Positions 1-8,450 of a DNA stretch of 21,784 nt are shown here, piece after piece. Where the stretch lies: NCBI GenBank assembly GCA_025924755.1, contig JAICHT010000019.1, positions 1 to 21,784 on the forward strand, in the 5' to 3' direction. The notes under the pieces were generated by a model that was not told the origin of the DNA, ran no database searches, and was given only the letters and a program-made list of their open reading frames with translations. The stretch is from Chitinophagaceae bacterium (GTDB lineage: Bacteria; Bacteroidota; Bacteroidia; Chitinophagales; Chitinophagaceae). Positions within the stretch are counted from its first letter, which is position 1; each line of letters starts with the position of its first letter. Made by a program: the position numbers and the translations under genes.

Positions 1-3000
1 TGGATTTAATACAATATCCACCGGAGTTCCATCTTCCAGGAACGGCATATCTTCTGCCCGAACAATCTTGGCAACAATACCTTTATTTCCGTGACGGCCC
101 GCCATTTTATCACCAACCTTCAGCTTACGCTTCACGGCAATATAAACCTTAGCCAGTTTCAATACACCGGCAGGCAATTCATCACCTATTGATATATTGA
201 ACTTTTCTCTTTTATATCTTCCCAGTTCTTCGTTGAACTTGATACTGTAATTATGTAAAAGAATGTTGATCTGGTCGTCAATCTTGGCATCGCCAGTCCA
301 ACCCAGTGGATTTACATTTTGAAAGTCAATCTGCGCCAGGTTTTTTTGAGTAAACTTCGCTCCTTTACCAATCAATACCTCGCCAAAGTTGTTACTTACG
401 CCAGCAGATGCTTTATCTTTCAACAGCATTTGCAGTTTCTCCACCAACACATCCATCAGATCGGTTGCATTTTTCTCATGTATCTTCTCTAATTTTTCAA
501 TGGCAGCCTTTTCTCTAACCTTTGCATTCTTATCTTTTTTGGCTCTCTGGAACAACTTCTTAGAAATAACGACACCCTCCACACCATTTGGCGCTTTCAG
601 TGAAGCGTCTTTTGCATCGCCGGCTTTGTCGCCAAAGATGGCACGCAACAACTTCTCTTCCGGGGTAGGATCAGATTCTCCTTTAGGAGTGATCTTACCA
701 ATTAATATATCGCCTTCTTTTATTTGAGCGCCAATACGAATGATACCATTTTCATCCAGATCCTTAGTAGCTTCTTCAGACACATTTGGAATATCTGGCG
801 TCAGTTCTTCTTCACCTAATTTAGTATCGCGTACTTCCAGTTCATATTCAGAGATGTGAACCGAAGTAAACATATCTTCTTTTACGACTCTTTCACTAAT
901 AACAATGGCGTCTTCAAAGTTGTAACCTTTCCAGGGCATGAAGGCTACCTTCAGGTTTTTACCTAAGGCCAACTCACCATTTTGAGTAGCATATCCTTCG
1001 GTTAAGAAATCACCTTCTTTTACTTGCTGGCCTTTCTTTACGGCAGGCTTCAGGTTAATAGAAGTTTCCTGGTTGGTTTTGATGAATTTGGTAAGTTTAT
1101 AAATTTTCAGATCGTCTTCGAAACTCACTAATTTCTGATCTTCATTCCTGTTATACCGAACATGAATTTCATTTGCATCCACAAATTCTATTACACCTTC
1201 GCCTTCCGCATGTATCTGAATACGGGCATCGCGGGCAGCACGGCCTTCCAAGCCTGTGCCTACTACCGGCACATCCGGACGTAATAATGGTACGGCCTGG
1301 CGCTGCATATTCGAACCCATCAGGGCACGGTTGGCATCATCATGCTCTAAAAACGGAATCAAGGAAGCACTTAAACCTACAATCTGGTTAGGCGCCACAT
1401 CCATATATTCCACTTCGCCTTTATCTAATATGGGGAAATCGCCGGTTTCGCGACTTACTACTTTTTCTTCTGCAAAGTATCCTTTGTCATCCAGCGGAAC
1501 GTTTGCCTGGGCAATCTTAGCCGTATCTTCTTCTTCTGCACTTAAGAACGTCAATTGCTTCATATCCACTTTACCATTATTTACTTTACGGTAAGGTGTC
1601 TCAATAAAGCCCATTTCATTAATCTTGGCATGCACACATAAAGTGGATATCAACCCGATATTTGGACCTTCCGGAGTTTCGATGGTACATAAACGGCCAT
1701 AGTGGCTATAGTGTACGTCCCGAACCTCGAAACCAGCTCTTTCACGGCTTAAACCGCCGGGCCCAAGCGCTGATATACGACGCTTGTGCGTGATTTCTGA
1801 TAACGGATTGGTTTGATCCAGGAACTGTGACAACTGAGACGTTCCAAAGAAGGAATTAATTACAGATGATAAGGTTCTGGCATTAATCAAATCCACCGGG
1901 GTAAACACCTCGTTATCCCGAACGTTCATCCGCTCGCGAATGGTACGGGCCATACGGGCCAGGCCTACGCCAAACTGCGCATATAGCTGCTCACCTACAG
2001 TACGTACTCTACGATTACTTAAGTGGTCAATATCATCAATTTCTGCTTTACCATTGGTTAAGCGTACCAGGTATTTGATGATTTCGATAATATCTTCTTT
2101 GGTAAGCGTTTTTTTATCAATAGGCTCGTTGGAGTTCAGCTTACGATTGATTTTATAACGGCCTACTTCTCCAAGGTCATATCGCTTGTCGGAGAAAAAT
2201 AATTTATCAATAATACCCCTGGCGGTTTCGTTATCCGGCGCATCAGCACCGCGAAGCTGGCGGTAAATTACCTGAACGGCTTCCAACTCACTGTTAGAGG
2301 TATCTTTATTTAAGGTATTATATATGATTGCGTAATCGCCGCCAACGTCTTCTTTTTGAACGAACACGCTTTTAATATCCATTTCAGAAATGGTATCAAT
2401 AGCTTCTTCATCCAAAATAGAGTCCCGCTCCAGCACAATTTCATTACGCTCAATTGACACAACTTCACCGGTATCTTCATCCACAAAATCTTCTACCCAA
2501 CTCCGCAATACACGGGCAGCGAGGCGACGACCAATATACTTTTCCAAAGATTTACGGTCACCGTTTACCTCATCGGCCATACCAAATAATTCCAGGATGT
2601 CCTTATCGGTTTCAAAGCCAATGGAACGTAGTAATGTAGTTACCGGAAACTTTTTCTTACGGTCGATATATGCATACATTACATTATTAATGTCTGTAGC
2701 AAACTCCATCCATGCACCCTTAAAAGGGATTACCCTTGCCGAGTAAATCTTAGTACCATTGGGGTGAATGGACTGGCCGAAGAATACGCCGGGTGAACGG
2801 TGCAATTGAGAAACGACCACCCGTTCAGCTCCGTTAATTACAAACGTGCCGCGTGGTGTCATATACGGAATGTTTCCTAAGAATACATCCTGAACGATAG
2901 TTTGAAAATCGATATGTTCCTCATCGTTACAGCTTAACCGAAGCTTTGCTTTCAAAGGCACTGCATAAGTTAACCCACGTTCCATACACTCTTCAATGGT

Positions 3001-3243
3001 ATAACGTGGAGGATCAATAAAATAATCTAAAAACTCCAGCACAAAGATGTTGCGGGTGTCCGTAATAGGAAAGTTTTCCTTAAATACACGGAACAGACCC
3101 TCAATATTTCTTTTGTCCGGCGTGGTTTCTAATTGAAAAAATTCTTTAAAGGATTGAATTTGTACTGCCAGAAGATCAGGGGTTTCGGCTATATTCCCAA
3201 TCTTGCCGAAATTAACCCTTTGACGCATTGTTGTTGAAGGCAT
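1..3243 (-). CDS. rpoB: RNA polymerase beta subunit RpoB (3' end beyond window)
   Basis: This is the beta subunit of RNA polymerase, which forms the catalytic core with beta-prime. The reading frame is open from an ATG at 3243 to the left edge. It supplies 1081 codons and lacks the C-terminal part, roughly 190 residues by comparison with family length. Translation begins MPSTTMRQRVNFGKIG. The rifampicin-pocket segment lies near 1745-1850 and reads SQLSQFLDQTNPLSEITHKR followed by RISALGPGG. All the residues usually mutated in resistant strains look wild type. A later segment reads MPWKGYNFEDAIVISE, and the last codons visible read GTPVDIVLNP, both highly conserved in RpoB. The gene does not follow rplL directly. 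About 10.7 kb of unrelated genes separate the two, and rpoB has its own upstream promoter. rpoC would be expected next, outside the window. Confidence 0.98.
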   Translation of the reverse strand, partial: MPSTTMRQRVNFGKIGNIAETPDLLAVQIQSFKEFFQLETTPDKRNIEGLFRVFKENFPITDTRNIFVLEFLDYFIDPPRYTIEECMERGLTYAVPLKAKLRLSCNDEEHIDFQTIVQDVFLGNIPYMTPRGTFVINGAERVVVSQLHRSPGVFFGQSIHPNGTKIYSARVIPFKGAWMEFATDINNVMYAYIDRKKKFPVTTLLRSIGFETDKDILELFGMADEVNGDRKSLEKYIGRRLAARVLRSWVEDFVDEDTGEVVSIERNEIVLERDSILDEEAIDTISEMDIKSVFVQKEDVGGDYAIIYNTLNKDTSNSELEAVQVIYRQLRGADAPDNETARGIIDKLFFSDKRYDLGEVGRYKINRKLNSNEPIDKKTLTKEDIIEIIKYLVRLTNGKAEIDDIDHLSNRRVRTVGEQLYAQFGVGLARMARTIRERMNVRDNEVFTPVDLINARTLSSVINSFFGTSQLSQFLDQTNPLSEITHKRRISALGPGGLSRERAGFEVRDVHYSHYGRLCTIETPEGPNIGLISTLCVHAKINEMGFIETPYRKVNNGKVDMKQLTFLSAEEEDTAKIAQANVPLDDKGYFAEEKVVSRETGDFPILDKGEVEYMDVAPNQIVGLSASLIPFLEHDDANRALMGSNMQRQAVPLLRPDVPVVGTGLEGRAARDARIQIHAEGEGVIEFVDANEIHVRYNRNEDQKLVSFEDDLKIYKLTKFIKTNQETSINLKPAVKKGQQVKEGDFLTEGYATQNGELALGKNLKVAFMPWKGYNFEDAIVISERVVKEDMFTSVHISEYELEVRDTKLGEEELTPDIPNVSEEATKDLDENGIIRIGAQIKEGDILIGKITPKGESDPTPEEKLLRAIFGDKAGDAKDASLKAPNGVEGVVISKKLFQRAKKDKNAKVREKAAIEKLEKIHEKNATDLMDVLVEKLQMLLKDKASAGVSNNFGEVLIGKGAKFTQKNLAQIDFQNVNPLGWTGDAKIDDQINILLHNYSIKFNEELGRYKREKFNISIGDELPAGVLKLAKVYIAVKRKLKVGDKMAGRHGNKGIVAKIVRAEDMPFLEDGTPVDIVLNP

Positions 3244-3383
3244 ATTTGTAAAACCGGTTTAATGTTTTAAGACGTGACAAAACATTCTAGAGCTTTTATT
3301 TTTTCAAAATAAAAACAATAGGAATGTCTATTTAAGAATGATTTGTAACGTCAAAATTGTTTTTGGCCAAAACTAAAGGATTG

Positions 3384-3414
3384 CAAAAATAAGGAATTTA
3401 CAGTTAACAACAAG
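3384..3414 (-). promoter_or_regulatory. Predicted rpoB promoter (Bacteroidota -33/-7 type)
   Basis: On the minus strand, CTTG (3414-3411) is followed after 19 bases by TATTTTTG (3391-3384). This matches the Bacteroidota sigma-ABfr consensus TTTG / TAnnTTTG, with one mismatch in the -33 box. A start site would fall near 3378, leaving a leader of about 135 nt before the rpoB ATG. An independent promoter is expected here because rpoB is cut off from the rpl genes. It is inferred from motif and position only. Confidence 0.5.
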
Positions 3415-3481
3415 GATTTTTTGCCAACAAAGACCGAGCCATAAAAATTTTTTGATATTTTTAAATCTTTTAACTATTATA

Positions 3482-4432
3482 ATGCCCTTTAACCAGTTTG
3501 TAAAAGACTACCTGACCTTTTCTAAAAAGGACCGGATAGGCATCATAAGCCTTTTAAGCTTGGTGCTTATTATTTATCTGCTGCCAAAAATAGCTTCTAA
3601 AAAGAATGCTACGCCTTTTATAAAGGAAGACACTTTGTTGCAGCAGGCTATTGATACCATACAGCAAAAGGCAGGTGAACCGGATAGACGTACGGCTTAT
3701 AAATCAATACCTCCGTCTTTGAAAGATGAGACTCCTGCGAAACAGGACTTTAACCCGAATGGAGATCTGTTTAATTTTGACCCTAATATATTAGATATTG
3801 ATGGGTGGAAACGATTAGGCCTGAACGACAAGTCCATTCGTATCCTTAACAACTACCGCACAAAAGGCGGTCATTTTTATAAACCGGAAGACCTCCAAAA
3901 GATATGGGGGCTACCGCAAGGTTTTTATGAACGGGTAAAAAGTTATGTGGTAATACCAAATGCATTTGTCAAGAAGCCTTATACTGCTGCTATCACACCT
4001 AAGATAGATTATGCCGCAGAAAAAAGGGAACACCTTACCATATCGGATATTAATACCGCAGATACGTCAGCCTTTATTGCTCTGCCGGGTATTGGCAGCA
4101 AACTGGCTATGCGTATTATAACCTTTCGGGAAAAGTTGGGTGGTTTTTATGCTATAGATCAACTGGCTCAAACGTATGGTCTACCCGATTCTACTTTCCA
4201 ACTCATAAAGCCTTATTTGCATATTAATGCAAATGCGATTCATAAATTAAATATTAATACAGCTACAAAAGACGAATTGAAAACGCATCCTTACATTAAG
4301 TGGAGTTTAGCCAATGCAATAGTAGAATATCGGAACCAGCATGGTGTTTTTAAAAGTTTAGATGAGTTAAAGAACATTATATTAATAGATGAAACCACCT
4401 ACAATAAGATAGCACCTTATCTTTCTTTGTAA
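3482..4432 (+). CDS. Membrane-anchored ComEA-like helix-hairpin-helix protein
   Basis: A 316-residue protein, and the only real plus-strand gene here. A hydrophobic segment at about residues 19-36 (IGIISLLSLVLIIYLLP) follows a short basic N-terminus, so it is probably anchored in the inner membrane. A polar linker of about 65 residues follows, then three helix-hairpin-helix units at roughly 105-158, 188-249 and 255-315. The second has the clearest hairpin (INTAD...LPGIGSKLAMRII). The third has a degenerate one (THPYIKWSLANAI). Such units bind DNA non-specifically in ComEA-type competence proteins, but its role here is unknown. I chose the ATG at 3482 over an in-frame TTG at 3452, which would add ten hydrophobic residues. 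It is divergent from rpoB and convergent with the GH92 gene, so it is not part of the sugar operon. Confidence 0.82.
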   Translation: MPFNQFVKDYLTFSKKDRIGIISLLSLVLIIYLLPKIASKKNATPFIKEDTLLQQAIDTIQQKAGEPDRRTAYKSIPPSLKDETPAKQDFNPNGDLFNFDPNILDIDGWKRLGLNDKSIRILNNYRTKGGHFYKPEDLQKIWGLPQGFYERVKSYVVIPNAFVKKPYTAAITPKIDYAAEKREHLTISDINTADTSAFIALPGIGSKLAMRIITFREKLGGFYAIDQLAQTYGLPDSTFQLIKPYLHINANAIHKLNINTATKDELKTHPYIKWSLANAIVEYRNQHGVFKSLDELKNIILIDETTYNKIAPYLSL

Positions 4433-4486
4433 GTGGTTAAACTTTAGATAGAAGTCCGGGTGAGGTTTTTTATATTTTAAACGGTT

Positions 4487-6796
4487 CTAAAAACTTTTGT
4501 TTTCATCTGTTGAAAAAGAATATGGATAGGCAGTTGCCGAACTCCCCCTGTTTTTATTAGGAGTTGCACTCATAATATAATTCAATACGGCACCTTTCTT
4601 TAATTCAAAATGATTCACCCAATTTTTATCGTACACTTTTCCGTTTAGGTGCAGGCCTTGTACATACTTGTTTTTATCGCTGTTATTAGGTGCATTTATT
4701 ATCAACTGTTTTCCATTTTCAAAAGTGATCGTTGTCTTTTTGAACAGCGGTGCACCAAGCACATATTGATCGGTACCGGGACAAACGGGGTAAAATCCCA
4801 ATGCTGAAAATACATACCAGGCGGATGTTTGGCCATTATCTTCATCACCACAGTAGCCGTCTGGCGTGGGTTTATACAACCGGTTCATTACTTCCCGCAC
4901 CCAGTATTGCGTTTTCCACGGCTGACCGGCATAATTATATAGATAAATCATATGCTGTATAGGCTGATTGCCATGTGCATACTGGCCCATATTCATTACT
5001 TGCATTTCCCTGATTTCATGTATAACGCCTCTGTAATAACTATCATCAAAAACAGGTGGCATTATAAAAACCGAATCCAGCATTTTGACAAACCTGTCAT
5101 TTCCACCCATCAATTTTTTTAATCCCTCGATATCATGAAAAACGCTCCAGCTATAATGCCAGCTATTGCCCTCCGTAAATGCATCGCCCCATTTAAATGG
5201 ATTGAAGGGCGATTGAAACGAGCCATCTTCATTTCTGCCTCGCATTAAATTAGAGGCCGAATCAAATACATTGCGGTAGTTCCGGCTGCGTTTGGCATAT
5301 AAATCTGCTTCTTCTTTTGGCCGGTGAAGTGCTTTTGCCAACTGGTAAATCGTAAAATCGTCGTAAGCATATTCTAACGTGCGTGCTGCGTTTTCATTAA
5401 TATTTACATTATAGGGCACATATCCCAGGGTATTATAGTATGAAACGCCCTTGCGACCTACTGCATCTATCGGCCCTTCCGTATTGGCATCTTTTAAAAG
5501 CGCTTCATACAACGTATTGATATCATATCCTCTCAATCCTTTTATATATGCATCGGCAACTATCGAAGCAGAGTTATTGCCTATCATCACGCTGCGATAG
5601 CCAGGGCTTGACCATTCGGGCAGAAAGCCTCCTTCTTTATAATCATTGATCAGACCTTCCTGCATCTCTTTATTTATTGACGGGTATACTAAATTTAAAA
5701 ACGGATACAAGGCTCGAAAAGTATCCCAAAAGCCGGTGCCTCCGTACATATATCCGGGCAATATTTTTCCATTGTATGGACTGTAATGAACCGCCTTCCC
5801 GTCGTTGTTTATTTCGTATAATTTATTCGGGAAAAACAGCATGCGGTACAAACAGGAATAAAATGTTTTTACCTGGGCCTCGCTGCCGCCTTCCACGTTA
5901 ATACGGCTTAGCGTTTTGTTCCATACTGCTTTTGCTTTTTGACAGGTGGCATTGAAATCATCGTTACCTAATTCTTTTTTCAAATTCACTTCAGCTTGTT
6001 CATAACTGATAAACGAAGAAGCCACTTTCAGATGCACCTCCTCTCCTTTTGTTGTATGAAACCCGATAATAGCACCTGCGTGATTGGCCTGCATTTCCAG
6101 AGAATCTTTTACCAATGTGCTATCGTGCCATGTATAGGAGAGTGTAAAAGATTTATCAATATAGATAACAAAATAGTTTTTGAAATTGTTAGGGACACCT
6201 CCGCTGTTCCGGGTAGTATACCCCATGATCTCACCTTTTTCAGGTAGTATTTTTACATAAGATCCTTTATTGAAAGCATCCACCACTATAAAAGAACTAT
6301 CGGCTTTTGGAAACGTAAATCTAAATTGAGCCGCTCTTTCGGTTGGTGTAATTTCGGTGGTTACATCCTGATCAGCTAAATACACACTGTAATAATAAGG
6401 CTTGGCTATTTCGGCTTTGTGCGAAAACCAACTGGCCCTATCGTCTTGCCTAAATGCCAGGTGATGCGTAACAGGCATAATTGCAAACTGACCATAATCA
6501 TTCATCCATGGCGATGGTTGATGCGTTTGCTTAAACCCCCGAATTTTATCGGTACTGTATTGATATTGCCAACCATTACCCATGGCGCCGGTTTCAGCAA
6601 CCCAGGTATTCATACCCCAGGGCAGCGCAACAGCCGGATACGTATTTCCATTAGATAAACTGGGTTTAGAATCCGACCCCATTAATGGATTGACCCATTC
6701 GACCGGGTCGGAAATTTTTGTCATCAATTGTGCATTGATGTTGCTGATGCTACCAGATACTAAAACCAATAAAACTATTTTCTTCATTATTTTCAT
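4487..6796 (-). CDS. GH92 exo-alpha-mannosidase, predicted alpha-1,2 specific
   Basis: A 769-residue secreted glycoside hydrolase of family 92, Ca2+-dependent enzymes that remove terminal alpha-mannose with inversion. A signal peptide covers residues 1-22 (ending NINAQ), so it is exported and probably periplasmic. The N-terminal beta-sandwich spans about 30-260 and the (alpha/alpha)6 catalytic domain about 290-740. Family hallmarks are GGTGFWDTFRALYP (352-365) and GDEDNGQ (650-656). From memory of the BT3990 structure, the acid E533, Asp pair D642/D644 and +1-subsite residues W88, H584 and E585 correspond at a constant offset of nine to E542, D651/D653, W97, H593 and E594. This predicts alpha-1,2-mannosidase activity. 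The enzyme is the last gene of the susC-susD operon, 81 bases after susD. An ATG at 6787 is an equally possible start. Confidence 0.95.
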   Translation of the reverse strand: MKIMKKIVLLVLVSGSISNINAQLMTKISDPVEWVNPLMGSDSKPSLSNGNTYPAVALPWGMNTWVAETGAMGNGWQYQYSTDKIRGFKQTHQPSPWMNDYGQFAIMPVTHHLAFRQDDRASWFSHKAEIAKPYYYSVYLADQDVTTEITPTERAAQFRFTFPKADSSFIVVDAFNKGSYVKILPEKGEIMGYTTRNSGGVPNNFKNYFVIYIDKSFTLSYTWHDSTLVKDSLEMQANHAGAIIGFHTTKGEEVHLKVASSFISYEQAEVNLKKELGNDDFNATCQKAKAVWNKTLSRINVEGGSEAQVKTFYSCLYRMLFFPNKLYEINNDGKAVHYSPYNGKILPGYMYGGTGFWDTFRALYPFLNLVYPSINKEMQEGLINDYKEGGFLPEWSSPGYRSVMIGNNSASIVADAYIKGLRGYDINTLYEALLKDANTEGPIDAVGRKGVSYYNTLGYVPYNVNINENAARTLEYAYDDFTIYQLAKALHRPKEEADLYAKRSRNYRNVFDSASNLMRGRNEDGSFQSPFNPFKWGDAFTEGNSWHYSWSVFHDIEGLKKLMGGNDRFVKMLDSVFIMPPVFDDSYYRGVIHEIREMQVMNMGQYAHGNQPIQHMIYLYNYAGQPWKTQYWVREVMNRLYKPTPDGYCGDEDNGQTSAWYVFSALGFYPVCPGTDQYVLGAPLFKKTTITFENGKQLIINAPNNSDKNKYVQGLHLNGKVYDKNWVNHFELKKGAVLNYIMSATPNKNRGSSATAYPYSFSTDENKSF

Positions 6797-6823
6797 TACC
6801 AGGTATTTAAGATCTTTAAAGAG

Positions 6824-6855
6824 ACAATCCCGAACCTTTGCCGGTTCGGGATTGT
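6824..6855 (-). terminator. Perfect 13-bp hairpin between susD and GH92 gene
   Basis: ACAATCCCGAACC (6824-6836) and GGTTCGGGATTGT (6843-6855) are exact reverse complements around a 6-nt loop. The hairpin starts 22 bases after the susD stop. The minus-strand RNA then reads CUCUUUAAAG, a weak U-tract. It may act as a partial terminator or an mRNA-stabilising hairpin that lets susC/susD be expressed above the downstream enzyme. The structure is seen directly; the function is inference. Confidence 0.6.
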
Positions 6856-6877
6856 GCTATATGGTTATTCAAAGGGA

Positions 6878-8422
6878 TTAATAGCCGGGGTTTTGCGGGG
6901 TAAGGTTTGGATTGTTTTGCATTTCGGTTATAGGCAACGGAAACAGCAAGTGTTTTGCCTGAAGGGTTGCGCCATTATCCGGAAATTTATGGCCTACAAA
7001 ATCATCAAAGCCATTGGTAGCTTCGTTGTAAACTTTACGCAACCGAACCATATCAAACCAGGTAATTTCCTCGTAAGCCAGTTCGTGCCAGCGTTCGCGC
7101 CATACTGCCTCGCGAAAACTATCTTTTGTAAAAGAGCCTAAAGCCGGCGTCGTTAAATGCGCTCTTGAACGTATGGCATTTAATGCATTCCATGCTTCCT
7201 GGGTTGGGCCCGATACTTCATTTTGTGCTTCAGCAAAAGTTAACAACACCTGTGCATACCGGATAAGCGTCCAGTTTAAACTGCTGGTAGCCGTGCCTTT
7301 CACGCCTTGTGTGCCATTGGCTATTACATCAAAATGTTTAAAAATATAAGGAGCCGACAAGTCTTTTAGCGGGCCATCTCCTCCATCATAATAATGTGTA
7401 TAAAAGAAGCCCTGGCGGTCTACTGCTCTTAAGTCGCCTGCTTCATACGATTGGTAAAACTGGGTGGTAGGAACTGTAGAACCGATTTCTGTACCATAAG
7501 CGGATACCTCCTTAAAGTTAGGAAGCAATATGCCCTGGTTAGGATTATCGGCTACACCGGATAAATATTGAATTTCAAAAATAAGCTCGCCTTTGTTTTC
7601 AGTAGCGGTGCTATGCAAATCCATATAATTGGTAAACAAACTGAAGTTACCGCTATTGATCACTTCTGCTGCTTTATCCGCAGCCAGTTTGTAATAGGCT
7701 TCGCCTTTATTTAATGGCTGACCCGCCATAGTAAGGTATACTTCTGCCAAGAGCGATTTTACGGCTCCTAAAGAAGCCCGCCCGGTAGCATCGGTCCATG
7801 CTAAACCGGAAGCTTCTGCCGAAGTAAGATCGGCAACGATTTGTGCATATACACTATCGGACGCGGTACGCTTGGGTTTCAGATCTGGCGAAGTAGCGTC
7901 TACCGGCTTTGTTAACAGCGGCACATCGCCATACAACCTTACTAAATAAAAGTAAGCCCAGGCTCTCAAAAATTGTGCTTCACCCAATATCCGCTTCTTT
8001 TGTGCATCGTCCATCGGGGTGATGCCAGGCACCTTGTCCAATACCAGGTTGGTTTGGGCAATGACACTGTAAGCACCGTTCCACCAGTTATTGACAAATA
8101 CATTATCACCATTATATGCCAATCCTATCAGGTTATTTAAATCGGTATTCTGGCCGGTTTCTGTCTTAGCCGTTCCGGTTACCATTTCCAGCATCGAAAA
8201 ATTGTTAGCAAAGATGCCGGCGCCTCCGTTTACAAAACGGGTTTGGGCATATGCTGCAGCGATGGCCGCCTCAGCGTGTGCCGGTAATGTATAATAGGTT
8301 TGGGGAGAAAGGTTGGATGGGTCTACATCTTTATTTTCAAGCCATTTGGTGCAGCCCGTACTCTGTATCAATACGGCACAGAGTAATAGTTTACTGATAT
8401 TATTGATTATAGAGAACTTCAT
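6878..8422 (-). CDS. susD: SusD/RagB-family glycan-binding outer-membrane lipoprotein
   Basis: A SusD-like protein of 514 residues that caps the partner TonB-dependent transporter at the cell surface and captures oligosaccharide. The N-terminus MKFSIINNISKLLLCAVLIQ is a lipoprotein signal ending in STGC, with the acylated Cys at residue 24. The body has SusD/RagB features: the alternating-helix N-terminal region (HAEAAIAAAYAQTR), an AQFLRAWAYFYLVRLYGDVP stretch typical of the TPR-like core, and a C-terminal WRERWHELAYEEITWFDMVR block. I chose the ATG at 8422. Longer forms starting at 8464 (ATG) or 8473 (TTG) would overlap the end of susC and bury the lipoprotein signal. The gene lies 28 bases after susC and is surely co-transcribed with it. 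The bound glycan cannot be read from sequence; the GH92 neighbour suggests mannosides. Confidence 0.95.
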   Translation of the reverse strand: MKFSIINNISKLLLCAVLIQSTGCTKWLENKDVDPSNLSPQTYYTLPAHAEAAIAAAYAQTRFVNGGAGIFANNFSMLEMVTGTAKTETGQNTDLNNLIGLAYNGDNVFVNNWWNGAYSVIAQTNLVLDKVPGITPMDDAQKKRILGEAQFLRAWAYFYLVRLYGDVPLLTKPVDATSPDLKPKRTASDSVYAQIVADLTSAEASGLAWTDATGRASLGAVKSLLAEVYLTMAGQPLNKGEAYYKLAADKAAEVINSGNFSLFTNYMDLHSTATENKGELIFEIQYLSGVADNPNQGILLPNFKEVSAYGTEIGSTVPTTQFYQSYEAGDLRAVDRQGFFYTHYYDGGDGPLKDLSAPYIFKHFDVIANGTQGVKGTATSSLNWTLIRYAQVLLTFAEAQNEVSGPTQEAWNALNAIRSRAHLTTPALGSFTKDSFREAVWRERWHELAYEEITWFDMVRLRKVYNEATNGFDDFVGHKFPDNGATLQAKHLLFPLPITEMQNNPNLTPQNPGY

Positions 8423-8450
8423 AGTAAATGTCTTTAAATTAATAATTGAA

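Noticed and set aside
1745..1850. Possible rifampicin-resistance substitutions in rpoB
   Set aside because: The Q, D, H and S positions commonly mutated are all wild type.
389..2746. Open plus-strand frames of 60-118 codons across rpoB
   Set aside because: They lie antisense to the conserved rpoB frame and show no protein-family features; shadows of the real gene.
3452..3481. Longer start (TTG) for the helix-hairpin-helix protein
   Set aside because: It adds ten mostly hydrophobic residues to a protein with an ATG start followed by a normal N-terminus and membrane anchor.
4433..4486. Bidirectional terminator between the HhH and GH92 genes
   Set aside because: The 54-base gap contains T- and A-rich tracts but no clear hairpin stem.
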